Notes: a model not told the origin generated them from the sequence alone. A stretch of DNA of 64,000 nt from an uncultured Alphaproteobacteria bacterium (GCA_946480475.1 CAMLJM010000013.1:6344-70343); one strand, 5' to 3'; counted from the first letter of the stretch, positions 28,091 through 36,606 are shown. Made by a program: numbers and translations.

Positions 28091-29077
28091 ATGCTGGAAC
28101 AAGATACAGAGCAAGAAGATATCGCTACACGCGTTTCGCAGGCGGAGGATGAGTCTTTTGCTTACAAGCAGTCTTTGGGACTTGTCACCACGGCCCCGAA
28201 TTTTCTAACGCCTCAGCGCGAGAAAGAGCTTTGGCAGCGTCGTCATGAAGAAAAAGCCAAGGCCGAAATCATAACAGCACATTTGCCTCTTTGCGGTCCT
28301 CTCATACGAGAGGCTTACTCCAGAAGCAGATGGAGCAATATGGCCTTTGAAGACCTGGAAGGGGAAGCCTATAAGGAGCTTGTTGTTTCATATGATAAAT
28401 ACGATCCCCATAACGAATGGAATGCACGATTCTGTTCGTATGTGACGAGCCGTATCAAACATGCCCTGCTTGAGTTTACGATTCAGCAGGGAAGCAACAT
28501 AAAACAGGCAACCACGAAAGAACAACGCAGCCTCTTTGCCCATTGGAGCGAGTGTAATCGTATCGCGATACAAGAAGACCCTACACGCTCTCATTACCAA
28601 AGAAAAAAGCGCATTTCAGAGCTTATGGCCCAGCGTACATCTCATAAGAATATAGATATTAAAACAATTGATGAGTTTGAAGCCCGTCGTTCAAGCGCTG
28701 CGCTTTCCATGAACATGACTTTGGGATCACCGGACGGTTCCTTCGAACTACAGGATACTTTTGCTTCGGAAGCAGATACACCTGACGTTTGCCTTGAGAA
28801 AGGACGCGACGCTGACCGCATGAAAGATATGATGACGGCAGCCCTATCAGCATTGACAGAACGAGAGCGCGCTATCATCGAACAACGTATTTTATGCGAG
28901 GACGGTGAGAAGAAAGATCTTCATGAACTGGGCGCCGTCTACGGTGTTAGCGCCGAACGCATTCGCCAGATCGAAGCGAAAGCTTTGCAAAAAATGCGGA
29001 AATTTATCGAGCTTGGTGGCTTAGCGATTACCGCACCTGCCCCCTCCAGAAAAGCACTGGCACCGGTAATCACCTAA
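28091..29077 (+). CDS. RpoH-like sigma-70 family factor (divergent)
   Basis: 328 residues. Region 2 is recognisable as AHLPLCGPLIREAYSRS...FEDLEGEAYKELVVSYDKYDP...RFCSYVTSRIKHALLEF. It is followed by IKQATTKEQRSLFAHW, which resembles the RpoH box (V-K-x-x-T-T-x-x-Q-x-K-L-F-F). Region 4 is LTERERAIIEQRIL...LHELGAVYGVSAERIRQIEAKALQKMR. The region 2.4-equivalent lacks the WW pair usual in housekeeping and heat-shock sigmas, so promoter preference may differ. A specialised stress sigma is likely; the main RpoH may be elsewhere. It converges on pyk with two bases between. Confidence 0.8.
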   Translation: MLEQDTEQEDIATRVSQAEDESFAYKQSLGLVTTAPNFLTPQREKELWQRRHEEKAKAEIITAHLPLCGPLIREAYSRSRWSNMAFEDLEGEAYKELVVSYDKYDPHNEWNARFCSYVTSRIKHALLEFTIQQGSNIKQATTKEQRSLFAHWSECNRIAIQEDPTRSHYQRKKRISELMAQRTSHKNIDIKTIDEFEARRSSAALSMNMTLGSPDGSFELQDTFASEADTPDVCLEKGRDADRMKDMMTAALSALTERERAIIEQRILCEDGEKKDLHELGAVYGVSAERIRQIEAKALQKMRKFIELGGLAITAPAPSRKALAPVIT

Positions 29078-29079
29078 AC

Positions 29080-30519
29080 TTATTCGACCCACGCCACGCG
29101 GAGGATGTTGGTTGAGCCTGGCGTACCGAACGGCACACCCGCGGTCATCACCAGGCGTTGGCCCTTTTGCGCGAGACCTGTCGAGGCTGCGCTTTCCACA
29201 GCCGCTTGCACCGCTTCACCGAATGTTTTCTTGTCTTCCGTGAATACCGCGTAAACGCCGTAGCACAGCATCAGGCGACGTGTCGTAGCCTGCGAATGTG
29301 AAAGCGAGAGGATCGGCATTGTTGGACGCTGACGCGCCGTGCGCAATGTCGTTGAACCCGAGGATGTATAATTTGTGATGCAGGCAGCATTGATAGTTTT
29401 GGCGACATTCACGGCGGCAACCGTAATCGCATCGCCCGGATCGGTATCGGCATCAGGATGGTTTCTGTTCATGATGCGGCGATAAACTTCATCACCCTCG
29501 ACCTTACGGCAGATACGGTCCATGATCGAAACAGCTTCCAGCGGATATTGACCTGCTGCTGTTTCTGCGGAGAGCATGACCGCATCGGTGCCATCATAGA
29601 CAGCGGTCGCCACGTCTGATGCTTCGGCACGCGTGGGAGCGGGATTCTCAATCATCGATTCCAGCATCTGCGTTGCCACGATAATGGGCTTACCGGCATA
29701 ACGCACCTGACGCACTACGCGTTTTTGTACACTGGGTACATCTTCCGGCGGGATTTCCACGCCGAGATCACCACGCGCCAGCATAATGCCGTCGACATGC
29801 GCCAGAATTTCATCGAAGGTTTCCAGCGCTGACGGCTTTTCAATCTTGGCCATCAGCCAGGCACGGCCATTGATCAGTTTGCGCGCTTCAGCGACGTCTT
29901 CGGGTTTCTGCACGAAGCTTTGAGCTACCCAGTCCACACCCATATCGAGGGCAGCCACCAGATCCTTGCGGTCTTTCTCGGTCAGTGCTGGAATCGGCAG
30001 TACGGTGTTGGGAACGTTCACGCCTTTATTATTGGAGAGCTTGTTGCCGGAAACGATTTCCGCGATCAGGTAGTCTTTGCCTTTCTCGGCAATCTGCATG
30101 CGCACTTTTCCATCATCACAAAGAATGAACGCGCCCGGTTCGATGGCGCTGATGATTTCAGGGTGCGGCAGGTTGACGCGTTTCTCATCGCCTTCGGTCT
30201 TATCCAGATCAAGACGGATTTTCATGCCAGGCTTCAAAGCGATGGAGCCCTCTTTAAATTTACCCACGCGCAATTTGGGGCCCTGCAGGTCGGCAATAAT
30301 GCCGATGGGGCGGCCATGGCGTGCTTCGATCGCACGAATGGATTTCACACGTTCAGCATGGTCTTCATGCTTGCCGTGGCTGAAATTCAGACGGAAGACG
30401 TCAACACCCGCGAGGAAGAGTTTCTCGATCATCTCTTCGCTATTGGAGGCAGGCCCCAGTGTGGCAACGATTTTCGTCTGACGATTACGAATCAAGGACT
30501 TTTGGGCTAGGGTCGGCAT
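29080..30519 (-). CDS. pyk: Pyruvate kinase
   Basis: 479 residues. It converts phosphoenolpyruvate and ADP to pyruvate and ATP, the last step of glycolysis. Signatures are TKIVATLGPASNS, FRLNFSHGKHEDH, IIADLQGPKLRVG, the Mg/K-binding MAKIEKPSAL, MLARGDLGVEIP, and TQMLESMIENPAPTRAEASDVATAVYDGTDAVMLS. The C-terminal allosteric domain is present, giving normal length. A long (694-base) upstream region with many hairpins separates it from nrdA. Confidence 0.97.
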   Translation of the reverse strand: MPTLAQKSLIRNRQTKIVATLGPASNSEEMIEKLFLAGVDVFRLNFSHGKHEDHAERVKSIRAIEARHGRPIGIIADLQGPKLRVGKFKEGSIALKPGMKIRLDLDKTEGDEKRVNLPHPEIISAIEPGAFILCDDGKVRMQIAEKGKDYLIAEIVSGNKLSNNKGVNVPNTVLPIPALTEKDRKDLVAALDMGVDWVAQSFVQKPEDVAEARKLINGRAWLMAKIEKPSALETFDEILAHVDGIMLARGDLGVEIPPEDVPSVQKRVVRQVRYAGKPIIVATQMLESMIENPAPTRAEASDVATAVYDGTDAVMLSAETAAGQYPLEAVSIMDRICRKVEGDEVYRRIMNRNHPDADTDPGDAITVAAVNVAKTINAACITNYTSSGSTTLRTARQRPTMPILSLSHSQATTRRLMLCYGVYAVFTEDKKTFGEAVQAAVESAASTGLAQKGQRLVMTAGVPFGTPGSTNILRVAWVE

Positions 30520-30637
30520 ATTATAAGAAACCTCTATTATTGCTGGCCTGCAAAAAACTGACTTCTTTTAGCACATGCAGGAAAGTTCGCCATACGGTTT
30601 TCATATGGCTTCAGTACCGCTGTTTTAAGCACCCCTT

Positions 30638-30658
30638 CTACCTATAGCGTGTAGGTAG
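30638..30658. repeat. Inverted repeat upstream of pyk
   Basis: A perfect 7-base stem CTACCTA / TAGGTAG with a 7-base loop. It lies about 120 bases upstream of the pyk start, and could be a leader hairpin or operator. Confidence 0.4.
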
Positions 30659-30719
30659 CCCCATTCCAGACATATCAGCACAAGGCAGAGCGTTTCAAAA
30701 CAGGACTCCAGTCCTAGCC

Positions 30720-30777
30720 CAAAACCCTGCAAAAGTGCGGTTTTGATTGTGGCGCAATCACTTTTCAAAGGTTGCAG
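30720..30777. repeat. Overlapping, mutually exclusive hairpins
   Basis: CAAAACC (30720-30726) pairs with GGTTTTG (30739-30745). AAAAGTG (30731-30737), inside that loop, pairs instead with CACTTTT (30759-30765), with CTGCA (30727-30731) against TGCAG (30773-30777) outside it. TGATTG / CAATCA (30744-30749, 30755-30760) gives a further stem. The main pairings cannot all form together. Confidence 0.45.
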
Positions 30778-30981
30778 CAGTATGACTTTCACGGGAGCAT
30801 ATGTGCTATGGCAACCTCTATAGTGACACACTGATTCTTTTTATTATTATCATTACATATCAGTAAGTTAACACTATTGGATTTGGACAGCATCCCCTTC
30901 CCTTTGTGAAAGAAACACTAATTTAATTTTGGTAATCCTGAAATCGTGTTGCTTTTTGTTCTTTTTGTGGCTGGCTGAAAA

Positions 30982-30990
30982 TGTGGAAAA
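30982..30990 (-). promoter_or_regulatory. Near-consensus DnaA box upstream of nrdA
   Basis: TTTTCCACA on the minus strand, one base from the DnaA consensus TTATNCACA. It lies 232 bases before the nrdA start. Confidence 0.35.
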
Positions 30991-31005
30991 GATAGGGGGC
31001 TAAAG

Positions 31006-31042
31006 CCGCAAAGGCCTGAAAAACAAGGCTTGCGGGTTTTCT
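31006..31042 (+). terminator. Terminator-like hairpin in the nrdA upstream region
   Basis: CCGCAA...GCCT (31006-31017, two bulged bases) pairs with AGGC TTGCGG (31026-31035), followed by GTTTTC. No plus-strand gene ends here, so it may cut off a transcript that starts further upstream, as an attenuator or insulator. Confidence 0.4.
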
Positions 31043-31090
31043 CCACCCGGGATTGTGGCAAGAATGGGAATATAGTCATACTTGAGAGAG

Positions 31091-31135
31091 ACACGATATG
31101 TAGTAGTATGGTTGGGTTGATACCGCAATGGATGG
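31091..31135 (+). promoter_or_regulatory. Possible tandem NrdR boxes upstream of nrdA
   Basis: Against the NrdR core CWATATATWG, CGATATGTAG at 31094-31103 matches 8 of 10 and CAATGGATGG at 31126-31135 matches 7 of 10. The starts are 32 bases apart, the spacing typical of paired NrdR boxes. Weaker than the pair at nrdB. Confidence 0.4.
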
Positions 31136-31140
31136 TGTTG

Positions 31141-31149
31141 TTATCCACA
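31141..31149 (+). promoter_or_regulatory. Consensus DnaA box upstream of nrdA
   Basis: TTATCCACA, a perfect DnaA box, 64 bases before the nrdA ATG. E. coli nrdAB is a known DnaA target. Confidence 0.55.
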
Positions 31150-31177
31150 TTCCGTCCACAGCCAACCACCTTTAATC

Positions 31178-31186
31178 TGTGTATAA
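31178..31186 (-). promoter_or_regulatory. Second consensus DnaA box upstream of nrdA
   Basis: TTATACACA on the minus strand fits TTATNCACA exactly. It is inverted relative to the box at 31141 and lies 27 bases before the nrdA ATG. Confidence 0.5.
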
Positions 31187-31213
31187 CCTGCTTGTTCGTG
31201 GGAGAGTAAGCTC

Positions 31214-33055
31214 ATGTTTGATGTCGCGCAAATGGAACGCGGGAACCGTGTTCAGATTGACCGGTCCCGGGATGATAAATTAACCGAATTTGGTAAAGCG
31301 ACACTGACAGACCGTTACCTGCTCCCGGAGGAAGGTTTTCAGGACCTGTTTGCCCGCGTGGCGATGTATTACGGCGATGATTCCGCCCATGCCCAGCGCA
31401 TCTATGATTATATCTCCAAACTATGGTTCATGCCGTCCACCCCGATCCTGTCCAATGGCGGTACAAACCGCGGCCTGCCGATTTCCTGCTTCCTGAACGA
31501 AACAGGCGACGCGCTGGAAGACATCGTATCGCTTTGGAATGAAAACGTATGGCTCGCTTCTCTGGGCGGCGGTATCGGTTCCTACTGGGGTAACGTACGC
31601 TCCATCGGTGAGAAAGTCGGCCGTAACGGCAAGACATCCGGTATCGTGCCGTTCATCCGCGTGATGGACTCACTCACCCTCGCGATTTCGCAAGGCAGCT
31701 TGCGCCGTGGTTCTGCCGCGATCTATCTGCCGATTTCCCACCCGGAAATTGAAGAGTTCATCGAGATCCGCAAACCCACCGGCGGCGACCCGAACCGCAA
31801 GGCGCTGAACCTGCACAATGCTGTCGTCATTCCGAACGCTTTCATGAAAGCGGTGGAAGCAGACGAAGAATGGGCACTGAAATCACCGAAGGACGGCCAC
31901 GTGGTTGATCGTGTGCGTGCGCGTGATTTGTGGATCCGCCTTCTGACCACGCGTATCGAACAAGGCGAACCGTACATCCTGTTCATCGACCATGTGAATG
32001 ACCAGATTCCGGCACATCACAAAATGGCCGGCCTGAACGTGAAGATGTCGAACCTGTGCTCCGAGATCACACTGCCGACCGGCAAAGATCACCTTGGCAA
32101 TGACCGCACGGCTGTCTGCTGCCTGTCTTCACTGAACCTTGAAACATTCGAAGAATGGCAGGATCATCCGACATTCATCGAAGACTGCATGCGTTTCCTT
32201 GATAACGTGCTGACAGATTTCATCAACAAAGCCCCCGATTCCATGAAGCGCGCGAAATACGCCGCGATGCGTGAGCGTTCAGTGGGTCTGGGCGTGATGG
32301 GTTACCATTCTTTCCTGCAATCGAAAATGATTCCGATGGAATCAGTGATGGCAAAAGTCTGGAACCGCCGCATGTTCCAACACATCAAGCGCCAGGTGGA
32401 TGATTCATCCGTGAAACTGGCGCATGAGCGCGGTGCCTGCCCCGATGCAGCGGATTACGGCGTGATGGAGCGTTTCTCCAACAAGATGGCGATTGCGCCG
32501 ACCGCTTCGATTTCGATCATCTGCGGTGGTTCTTCACCGGGTATCGAGCCGACAGCGGCGAATGCCTACACACATAAGACACTCTCTGGTTCCTTCCCGG
32601 TCAAGAACCCATACCTGGTGAAACTGCTGGATGAAAAAGGCATGAACACAGAAGATGTATGGTCATCGATCTTCACCAACGAAGGTTCTGTCCAGCATCT
32701 TGACTTCCTGTCCCAGGATGAGAAAGATGTTTTCAAGACCGCGTTTGAAATCGACCAGCGCTGGCTGATTGAGCATGCTGCTGACCGCACACCGTTCGTA
32801 TGCCAGGCGCAGTCTCTGAACCTGTTCCTGCCGGCAAACGTGCACAAACGCGATCTGCACATGCTGCACATGGAGGCATGGAAGAAGGGCGTGAAGTCGC
32901 TGTATTACTGCCGTTCCAAATCAATCCAGCGCGCCGAATCAAACGCCAGCTGGCAGCGTTCAAAAGACGCCGAGAAGCAATCAGCACACGGCAACCGCGC
33001 ACCGGAACTGGCGGAACAGCCCAGCAAATACGAAGAATGCCTGGCGTGCCAATAG
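31214..33055 (+). CDS. nrdA: Class I ribonucleoside-diphosphate reductase, alpha subunit
   Basis: 613 residues, clearly shorter than E. coli NrdA (about 760). It reduces NDPs to dNDPs using the NrdB radical. The barrel motifs TPILSNGGTNRGLPISCFLNE, NLCSEITLP and SLGGGIGSYWGNVRS are present, and the redox-shuttle Cys pair is in the C-terminal ECLACQ. It starts straight at the core, with no ~90-residue ATP-cone, so overall dATP inhibition through this subunit is not expected. GGAGAG precedes the ATG. nrdB lies 7 kb downstream, not adjacent. Confidence 0.96.
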   Translation: MFDVAQMERGNRVQIDRSRDDKLTEFGKATLTDRYLLPEEGFQDLFARVAMYYGDDSAHAQRIYDYISKLWFMPSTPILSNGGTNRGLPISCFLNETGDALEDIVSLWNENVWLASLGGGIGSYWGNVRSIGEKVGRNGKTSGIVPFIRVMDSLTLAISQGSLRRGSAAIYLPISHPEIEEFIEIRKPTGGDPNRKALNLHNAVVIPNAFMKAVEADEEWALKSPKDGHVVDRVRARDLWIRLLTTRIEQGEPYILFIDHVNDQIPAHHKMAGLNVKMSNLCSEITLPTGKDHLGNDRTAVCCLSSLNLETFEEWQDHPTFIEDCMRFLDNVLTDFINKAPDSMKRAKYAAMRERSVGLGVMGYHSFLQSKMIPMESVMAKVWNRRMFQHIKRQVDDSSVKLAHERGACPDAADYGVMERFSNKMAIAPTASISIICGGSSPGIEPTAANAYTHKTLSGSFPVKNPYLVKLLDEKGMNTEDVWSSIFTNEGSVQHLDFLSQDEKDVFKTAFEIDQRWLIEHAADRTPFVCQAQSLNLFLPANVHKRDLHMLHMEAWKKGVKSLYYCRSKSIQRAESNASWQRSKDAEKQSAHGNRAPELAEQPSKYEECLACQ

Positions 33056-33073
33056 ATGTCCTTCAATAAATGC

Positions 33074-33100
33074 AAAGGGAGCCTCCAAGGCTCCCTTTTT
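33074..33100 (+). terminator. Rho-independent terminator of nrdA
   Basis: A perfect GGGAGCC / GGCTCCC stem (33077-33095), extended by AAA / TTT, followed by a T run. Confidence 0.9.
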
Positions 33101-33124
33101 ATTATCCTCTGGTAAACTTTCCTC

Positions 33125-33529
33125 ATGATAGACCTCGACAATCCTGATATCCGCAACAAACGGCGCCCCCTATGGATCGCGCTTTCGGATCTATGTCTTG
33201 ATACTGAAATTACGGATAGTACGATTCGCTACATCGCCCGCACCATTTATGAGCAGGGTTTCACCCTCGAAGATGCTGAGCAGATTGCGTTCCGGGAAGT
33301 ATTTCCGCCTTTATATGCCAACATGGTGAGCGTCGCCGGCGTATGGAGCGGCTTTGATGAAGCATGGCTGGAGAAATGCATCGTTAAATGGCGGAAGAGT
33401 AGCTGGCGGCGATTTCTCGCTTCCTGTTCCCAGCGTAGCTACCGCCGGGCATTAGGCCCTGACTGGCAACGTGTCATTGATTGTTTCAGATCAGGGGCTT
33501 TCGCGGTCCCGGAATTTCCACCCGCTTAA
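33125..33529 (+). CDS. Hypothetical protein, possibly DUF7079 family
   Basis: 134 residues, soluble. The N-terminal RRPLWIALSDLCLDTEITDSTIRYIARTI and the FREVFPPLYANMVSVAGVWSGFDEAWLE segment resemble proteins I associate with DUF7079, though I cannot confirm this. The C-terminal half is rich in Trp, Arg and Ser. It overlaps the end of the convergent phosphatase gene by four bases. Function unknown. Confidence 0.65.
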   Translation: MIDLDNPDIRNKRRPLWIALSDLCLDTEITDSTIRYIARTIYEQGFTLEDAEQIAFREVFPPLYANMVSVAGVWSGFDEAWLEKCIVKWRKSSWRRFLASCSQRSYRRALGPDWQRVIDCFRSGAFAVPEFPPA

Positions 33530-34281
33530 GGGCCTGAGGGCGCCGACATAAATCCTGACAGTCTCATCTTGGATTCCGCTTGTTTGATCTGAGACATCAA
33601 ATCTATATCGACAGGCTGTCCGGCTATTCCATCAAAAATCTTGCGGAACTTACGGTCATCGCCATCTATTTCCAGTATCCAGACATCACCATTATTCTGA
33701 TTTTCAATATCCTTCCAGGCCTGTGGTGGCAAGCCCAGTTCGTCCAGAACAATGTGACGGTTTGTAGCCCCATGGGCCACAATTAACCTATCCGTGATAT
33801 CATTCTCATGGCGCATATCCTGAACCAGTGACCGCACGCGGATAGAATGCATATAGGGAGACTCCCCCTCAGGTGGAATAGCTTCGAAAGGATTACGCGC
33901 ATATTGCCGCGCAGCCGCACGCAGTTTTGCCGCCAGTCTGGAATCACAGCGCGTATATTGGCGATAAAGCAGTCCAAAGCTCTGCTCTTTCAAAGCTTCT
34001 AGTCTACGGAAACGAATGTTCTGGTTACCAGCAAAATGGCGGGTACACGCCTCCTCTGTCTGCACCGCACGTATCCAGGGAGATGAGTCGACAGCCTGCG
34101 GGTAATTGCGGCCTTCGAGAGGATGGCATTGATAGAAGTTTTCCAGAAAATCGCCCGTTCTCAGAACCTGTCGCCAACCTTCTTCCGTAAGCGGGATATC
34201 AGGATCACCAATACGGCCATACGCCAAGGGGTCAACATTCCCCCATGATTCCCCGTGACGAACAAGTATGATGCGACGCAT
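33526..34281 (-). CDS. Histidine phosphatase family protein
   Basis: 251 residues. The phosphohistidine motif is LVRHGESWGN at 6-15, followed by DIPLTEEGWRQVLRTG, a SSPWIRAVQTEEACT segment and the second catalytic His in LIVAHGATNRHIVLDELG. This is the phosphoglycerate-mutase-like fold. Long helical insertions (~110-165) set it apart from GpmA, so it is more likely a phosphatase with unknown substrate. It has its own promoter region facing 34339. Confidence 0.85.
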   Translation of the reverse strand: MRRIILVRHGESWGNVDPLAYGRIGDPDIPLTEEGWRQVLRTGDFLENFYQCHPLEGRNYPQAVDSSPWIRAVQTEEACTRHFAGNQNIRFRRLEALKEQSFGLLYRQYTRCDSRLAAKLRAAARQYARNPFEAIPPEGESPYMHSIRVRSLVQDMRHENDITDRLIVAHGATNRHIVLDELGLPPQAWKDIENQNNGDVWILEIDGDDRKFRKIFDGIAGQPVDIDLMSQIKQAESKMRLSGFMSAPSGP

Positions 34282-34338
34282 AGTGCTTTCCTGTTAATCA
34301 AGGATCTTAGCAAAACTGCTTATAAGAAGGCAATTTTC

Positions 34339-35205
34339 CTACTTCAGGCAATGCTCCTGATAGCCCGCCTTGATACGCTTCTCCAGATCAGAAAATCCAT
34401 CATACAGGCGGGTGGCGACAGCAAAACGGACACGTTTAGCATGATCTTCCGCTGTGCCATATATTCCGTCCGTAACCTGGAACATAAATTTTTCTGGTTC
34501 TTCTACTTTTTTGTTATCGAGAGAAAGTCCTCTTAGGTTCTTTTCGATATTGCCGATCCAGTTCAAGCGCTCTTGGGGAGTATAATCATCGAAACTAGAA
34601 TCGAGTTTCATGCACCCTATATTTCTGAAGGGCGCCTTTTCCTGTTTGTTATTACTTACAACAAATCCCTGCAGAAGTTGGCTGTATACAAGATCCGATC
34701 TTCCAACAAGCTCACCCATCACAACACCACTCTTCGTCACGGTAATAGCATATCCGTTCTCGCAGATATTCGCAGCGGCAAATAATAGTGCGTTAGAGGT
34801 TTCAACGATTCTTTCCGCAGCGACAGCTCTGGCCCGCTTATAACCCTCATCACGATCTACATAACCATGTGTATCGTCAAAAGATGTTGTGAAGCCGGAA
34901 GATTCGAATTGATTTGCTGCTTCCGTAAGCTTATCTGACAATGAGGCGCGGTCCGAACGTTCCTTATTCGCCTTAATATCCTTGCACGGCGTTATAAAAC
35001 TTTCGATAGCACCCGATCTGAATATTTCAACACGTACATTTTTTCTGGAAGAATCAATAATCCTGGCATGTCCTATCATGCTGCCTAGTACAACATTATC
35101 GCGCGATACTACAACCTCGTCAGGATTGGCCGCATGAGCAGCAGCAGGTAATCCCGCACAGAATGCCAATGAGGTGGCCAGAAAAAGTTTTGAGGTTCGT
35201 TTCAT
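34339..35205 (-). CDS. Secreted hypothetical protein
   Basis: 288 residues with a clear signal peptide (LFLATSLAFCAGLPAAAHA, cleavage near residue 25). The mature protein repeats a short theme: EVVVSRDNVVLGSMIGHARII and ITVTKSGVVMGELVGRSDLV, which may be a twofold beta unit. It has three scattered cysteines and many Lys, Arg and Glu residues. No catalytic motif is evident. It stands alone between two minus-strand genes. Confidence 0.65.
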   Translation of the reverse strand: MKRTSKLFLATSLAFCAGLPAAAHAANPDEVVVSRDNVVLGSMIGHARIIDSSRKNVRVEIFRSGAIESFITPCKDIKANKERSDRASLSDKLTEAANQFESSGFTTSFDDTHGYVDRDEGYKRARAVAAERIVETSNALLFAAANICENGYAITVTKSGVVMGELVGRSDLVYSQLLQGFVVSNNKQEKAPFRNIGCMKLDSSFDDYTPQERLNWIGNIEKNLRGLSLDNKKVEEPEKFMFQVTDGIYGTAEDHAKRVRFAVATRLYDGFSDLEKRIKAGYQEHCLK

Positions 35206-35277
35206 TCAATAATCCCTGTTGTTATACATTTAAATATACGTGGACATTAGCCGCCATTTTTAGGCGTTGTCAAAAAC

Positions 35278-35302
35278 AAACACCCCCTGACGGGGGTGTT
35301 TT
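35278..35302 (-). terminator. Terminator of the GST gene
   Basis: ACACCCCC / GGGGGTGT with a 4-base loop. It is flanked by A-rich sequence on the left and T-rich on the right, so it can act on both strands; on the minus strand it ends the GST transcript. Confidence 0.85.
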
Positions 35303-35320
35303 TAATAAAGTTATAAATAT

Positions 35321-35938
35321 TTAGGCGGCGGCTTTGTATTCAATCTGTTCCGCAGCCAGGGCCTTTTGATAGCTTGGGCGTGCGATTACATCTTTCAGTA
35401 CACGTTTCACGTTGGCGCCCGGTGTGCCTAGGCCCCAGTTGGCGATAACCGCCATCAGGATATCAGCGGCGGTTACTTTGTCACCGGCCAGATATTTTGT
35501 TTTTGCCAGACGCGCGTCAGCTTCATTCCAAAGTTCCTGTACTTGTGAAAGATATAGTTTCTGCAAATCTTCTTTCGCTTTTGCATCGAGAACATCAGCT
35601 GTAGGTTTTTTCAGCCCGAAAATCTTGCTGCATGCGGGGTGCAGGGATGCATTACACCACATCAGCCATTCCAGCGCCTTGGCGCGCTCGATACCGGATT
35701 TCGGCAGCAGATCATTCGCATGTGTATCCAGCAGGTAGGTGATGATCGCAGCGCCTTCTTTAACCGGTTCGCCATCGACAATCAGCAGCGGGATCTGGCC
35801 GCGCGGGTTCAGTTTCAGAAAATCAGGCGCTTTCAGGTCGTCTTGTTTAATAGCCTCGAAAGGTACGTTCAATTCATTCAGGATGACATGGATAGCCATC
35901 GAGCAGGCACCGGGTTTGTAATAAAGCTTATAGGACAT
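35321..35938 (-). CDS. Glutathione S-transferase family protein
   Basis: 205 residues. The N-terminal thioredoxin-fold half has YKPGACSMAIHVILNELNVPFEA, with the GACS catalytic region (Cys/Ser of beta-class enzymes), NPRGQIPLLIVDGEPVKEGAAIITYL (cis-Pro and glutathione gamma-Glu site). The C-terminal helical half has LAGDKVTAADILMAV. Beta-class GSTs conjugate or reduce small electrophiles. The GST-like gene has a good AAGGAAAA leader and its own terminator. Confidence 0.9.
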   Translation of the reverse strand: MSYKLYYKPGACSMAIHVILNELNVPFEAIKQDDLKAPDFLKLNPRGQIPLLIVDGEPVKEGAAIITYLLDTHANDLLPKSGIERAKALEWLMWCNASLHPACSKIFGLKKPTADVLDAKAKEDLQKLYLSQVQELWNEADARLAKTKYLAGDKVTAADILMAVIANWGLGTPGANVKRVLKDVIARPSYQKALAAEQIEYKAAA

Positions 35939-36060
35939 AGGTTTTCCTTTTTGATAAAAGTTAAGGCCCTTTCAACCTAATCCGGCTAATTCATGCGTCA
36001 AGGGCCACTTTGACAGATTTTGGCCAGACTTTTATGTTTATAGGATTAAAGGAGAGCCTG

Positions 36061-36606
36061 ATGAGCTTTATCGCCAAACATATTGCCAACCCCGATGAAC
36101 GTATGATTTACGTAGCGCGTCTTCACTGGATATGCTTGCTAGAGGGACTCATGTGGTTTGGCGCATTCTGGTCCGCGGGACTGTTCATGAGCGACTGGTT
36201 GTCCGCCATACAGCCTATAACCAGTACATTAGGTACATTTTCTATCGCCGGTTATACCATCGCGCCGCAAATCATCTGGTTGTTCTATATGATGCTGGCG
36301 GGGGGAACCGTCATTTTCTCCACCTATCTGGTCAAGCTGCTCTCCACTGAAATTGCACTAACCAGCGCGCGCATCATCTACAAAACGGGACTGGTTTTTA
36401 CTGAAGTTGAAGAAATTGATTTAAGCGAAATTCGTGCCGAGAAAATTCGTCACGGTATTCTGGGCCGTTTCCTTAATTATGGTTGGGTACATCTGGATTC
36501 GCGTTTTGTTGGCGACATCACATTGCCCCGTATACGCAAGCCTTATAAATTCCTGAAAGCCATGCACCGCGCCATGGGCAAACATCAGGAACCCGCCGTC
36601 GCATAA
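36061..36606 (+). CDS. PH (bPH2) domain membrane protein
   Basis: I use the ATG at 36061 because AAAGGAGA at 36048-36054 is placed 7 bases ahead; the frame is open further upstream. The 181-residue product has two hydrophobic segments (LEGLMWFGAFWSAGLFMS and PQIIWLFYMMLAGGTVIFSTYLV). They precede a bacterial PH domain (STEIALTSARIIYKTGLVFTEVEEIDLSEIRAEKI...LDSRFVGDITLPRI). Such proteins are thought to act at the membrane, but the function is unknown. It abuts the end of the convergent pit gene. Confidence 0.85.
   Translation: MSFIAKHIANPDERMIYVARLHWICLLEGLMWFGAFWSAGLFMSDWLSAIQPITSTLGTFSIAGYTIAPQIIWLFYMMLAGGTVIFSTYLVKLLSTEIALTSARIIYKTGLVFTEVEEIDLSEIRAEKIRHGILGRFLNYGWVHLDSRFVGDITLPRIRKPYKFLKAMHRAMGKHQEPAVA

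Larger units (their letters stand above)
30520..31213. promoter_or_regulatory. Long structured intergenic region between pyk and nrdA
   Basis: 694 bases with no convincing gene. The pyk-proximal part (30638-30777) is packed with inverted repeats that can pair in alternative ways. An AT-rich tract lies at ~30836-30875. The nrdA-proximal part has a terminator-like hairpin, NrdR-like boxes and DnaA boxes, listed separately. Confidence 0.6.

Noticed and set aside
30918..31169. 83-codon minus-strand frame in the nrdA upstream region
   Set aside because: It runs across DnaA boxes and a hairpin, has no leader and resembles no protein.
30520..31213. Possible replication origin (DnaA boxes plus an AT-rich tract)
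   Set aside because: Only two perfect DnaA boxes and one near-match, close to nrdA, and none of the genes usually beside alphaproteobacterial origins; transcriptional control of nrdA is the simpler reading. A genome GC-skew plot would decide.
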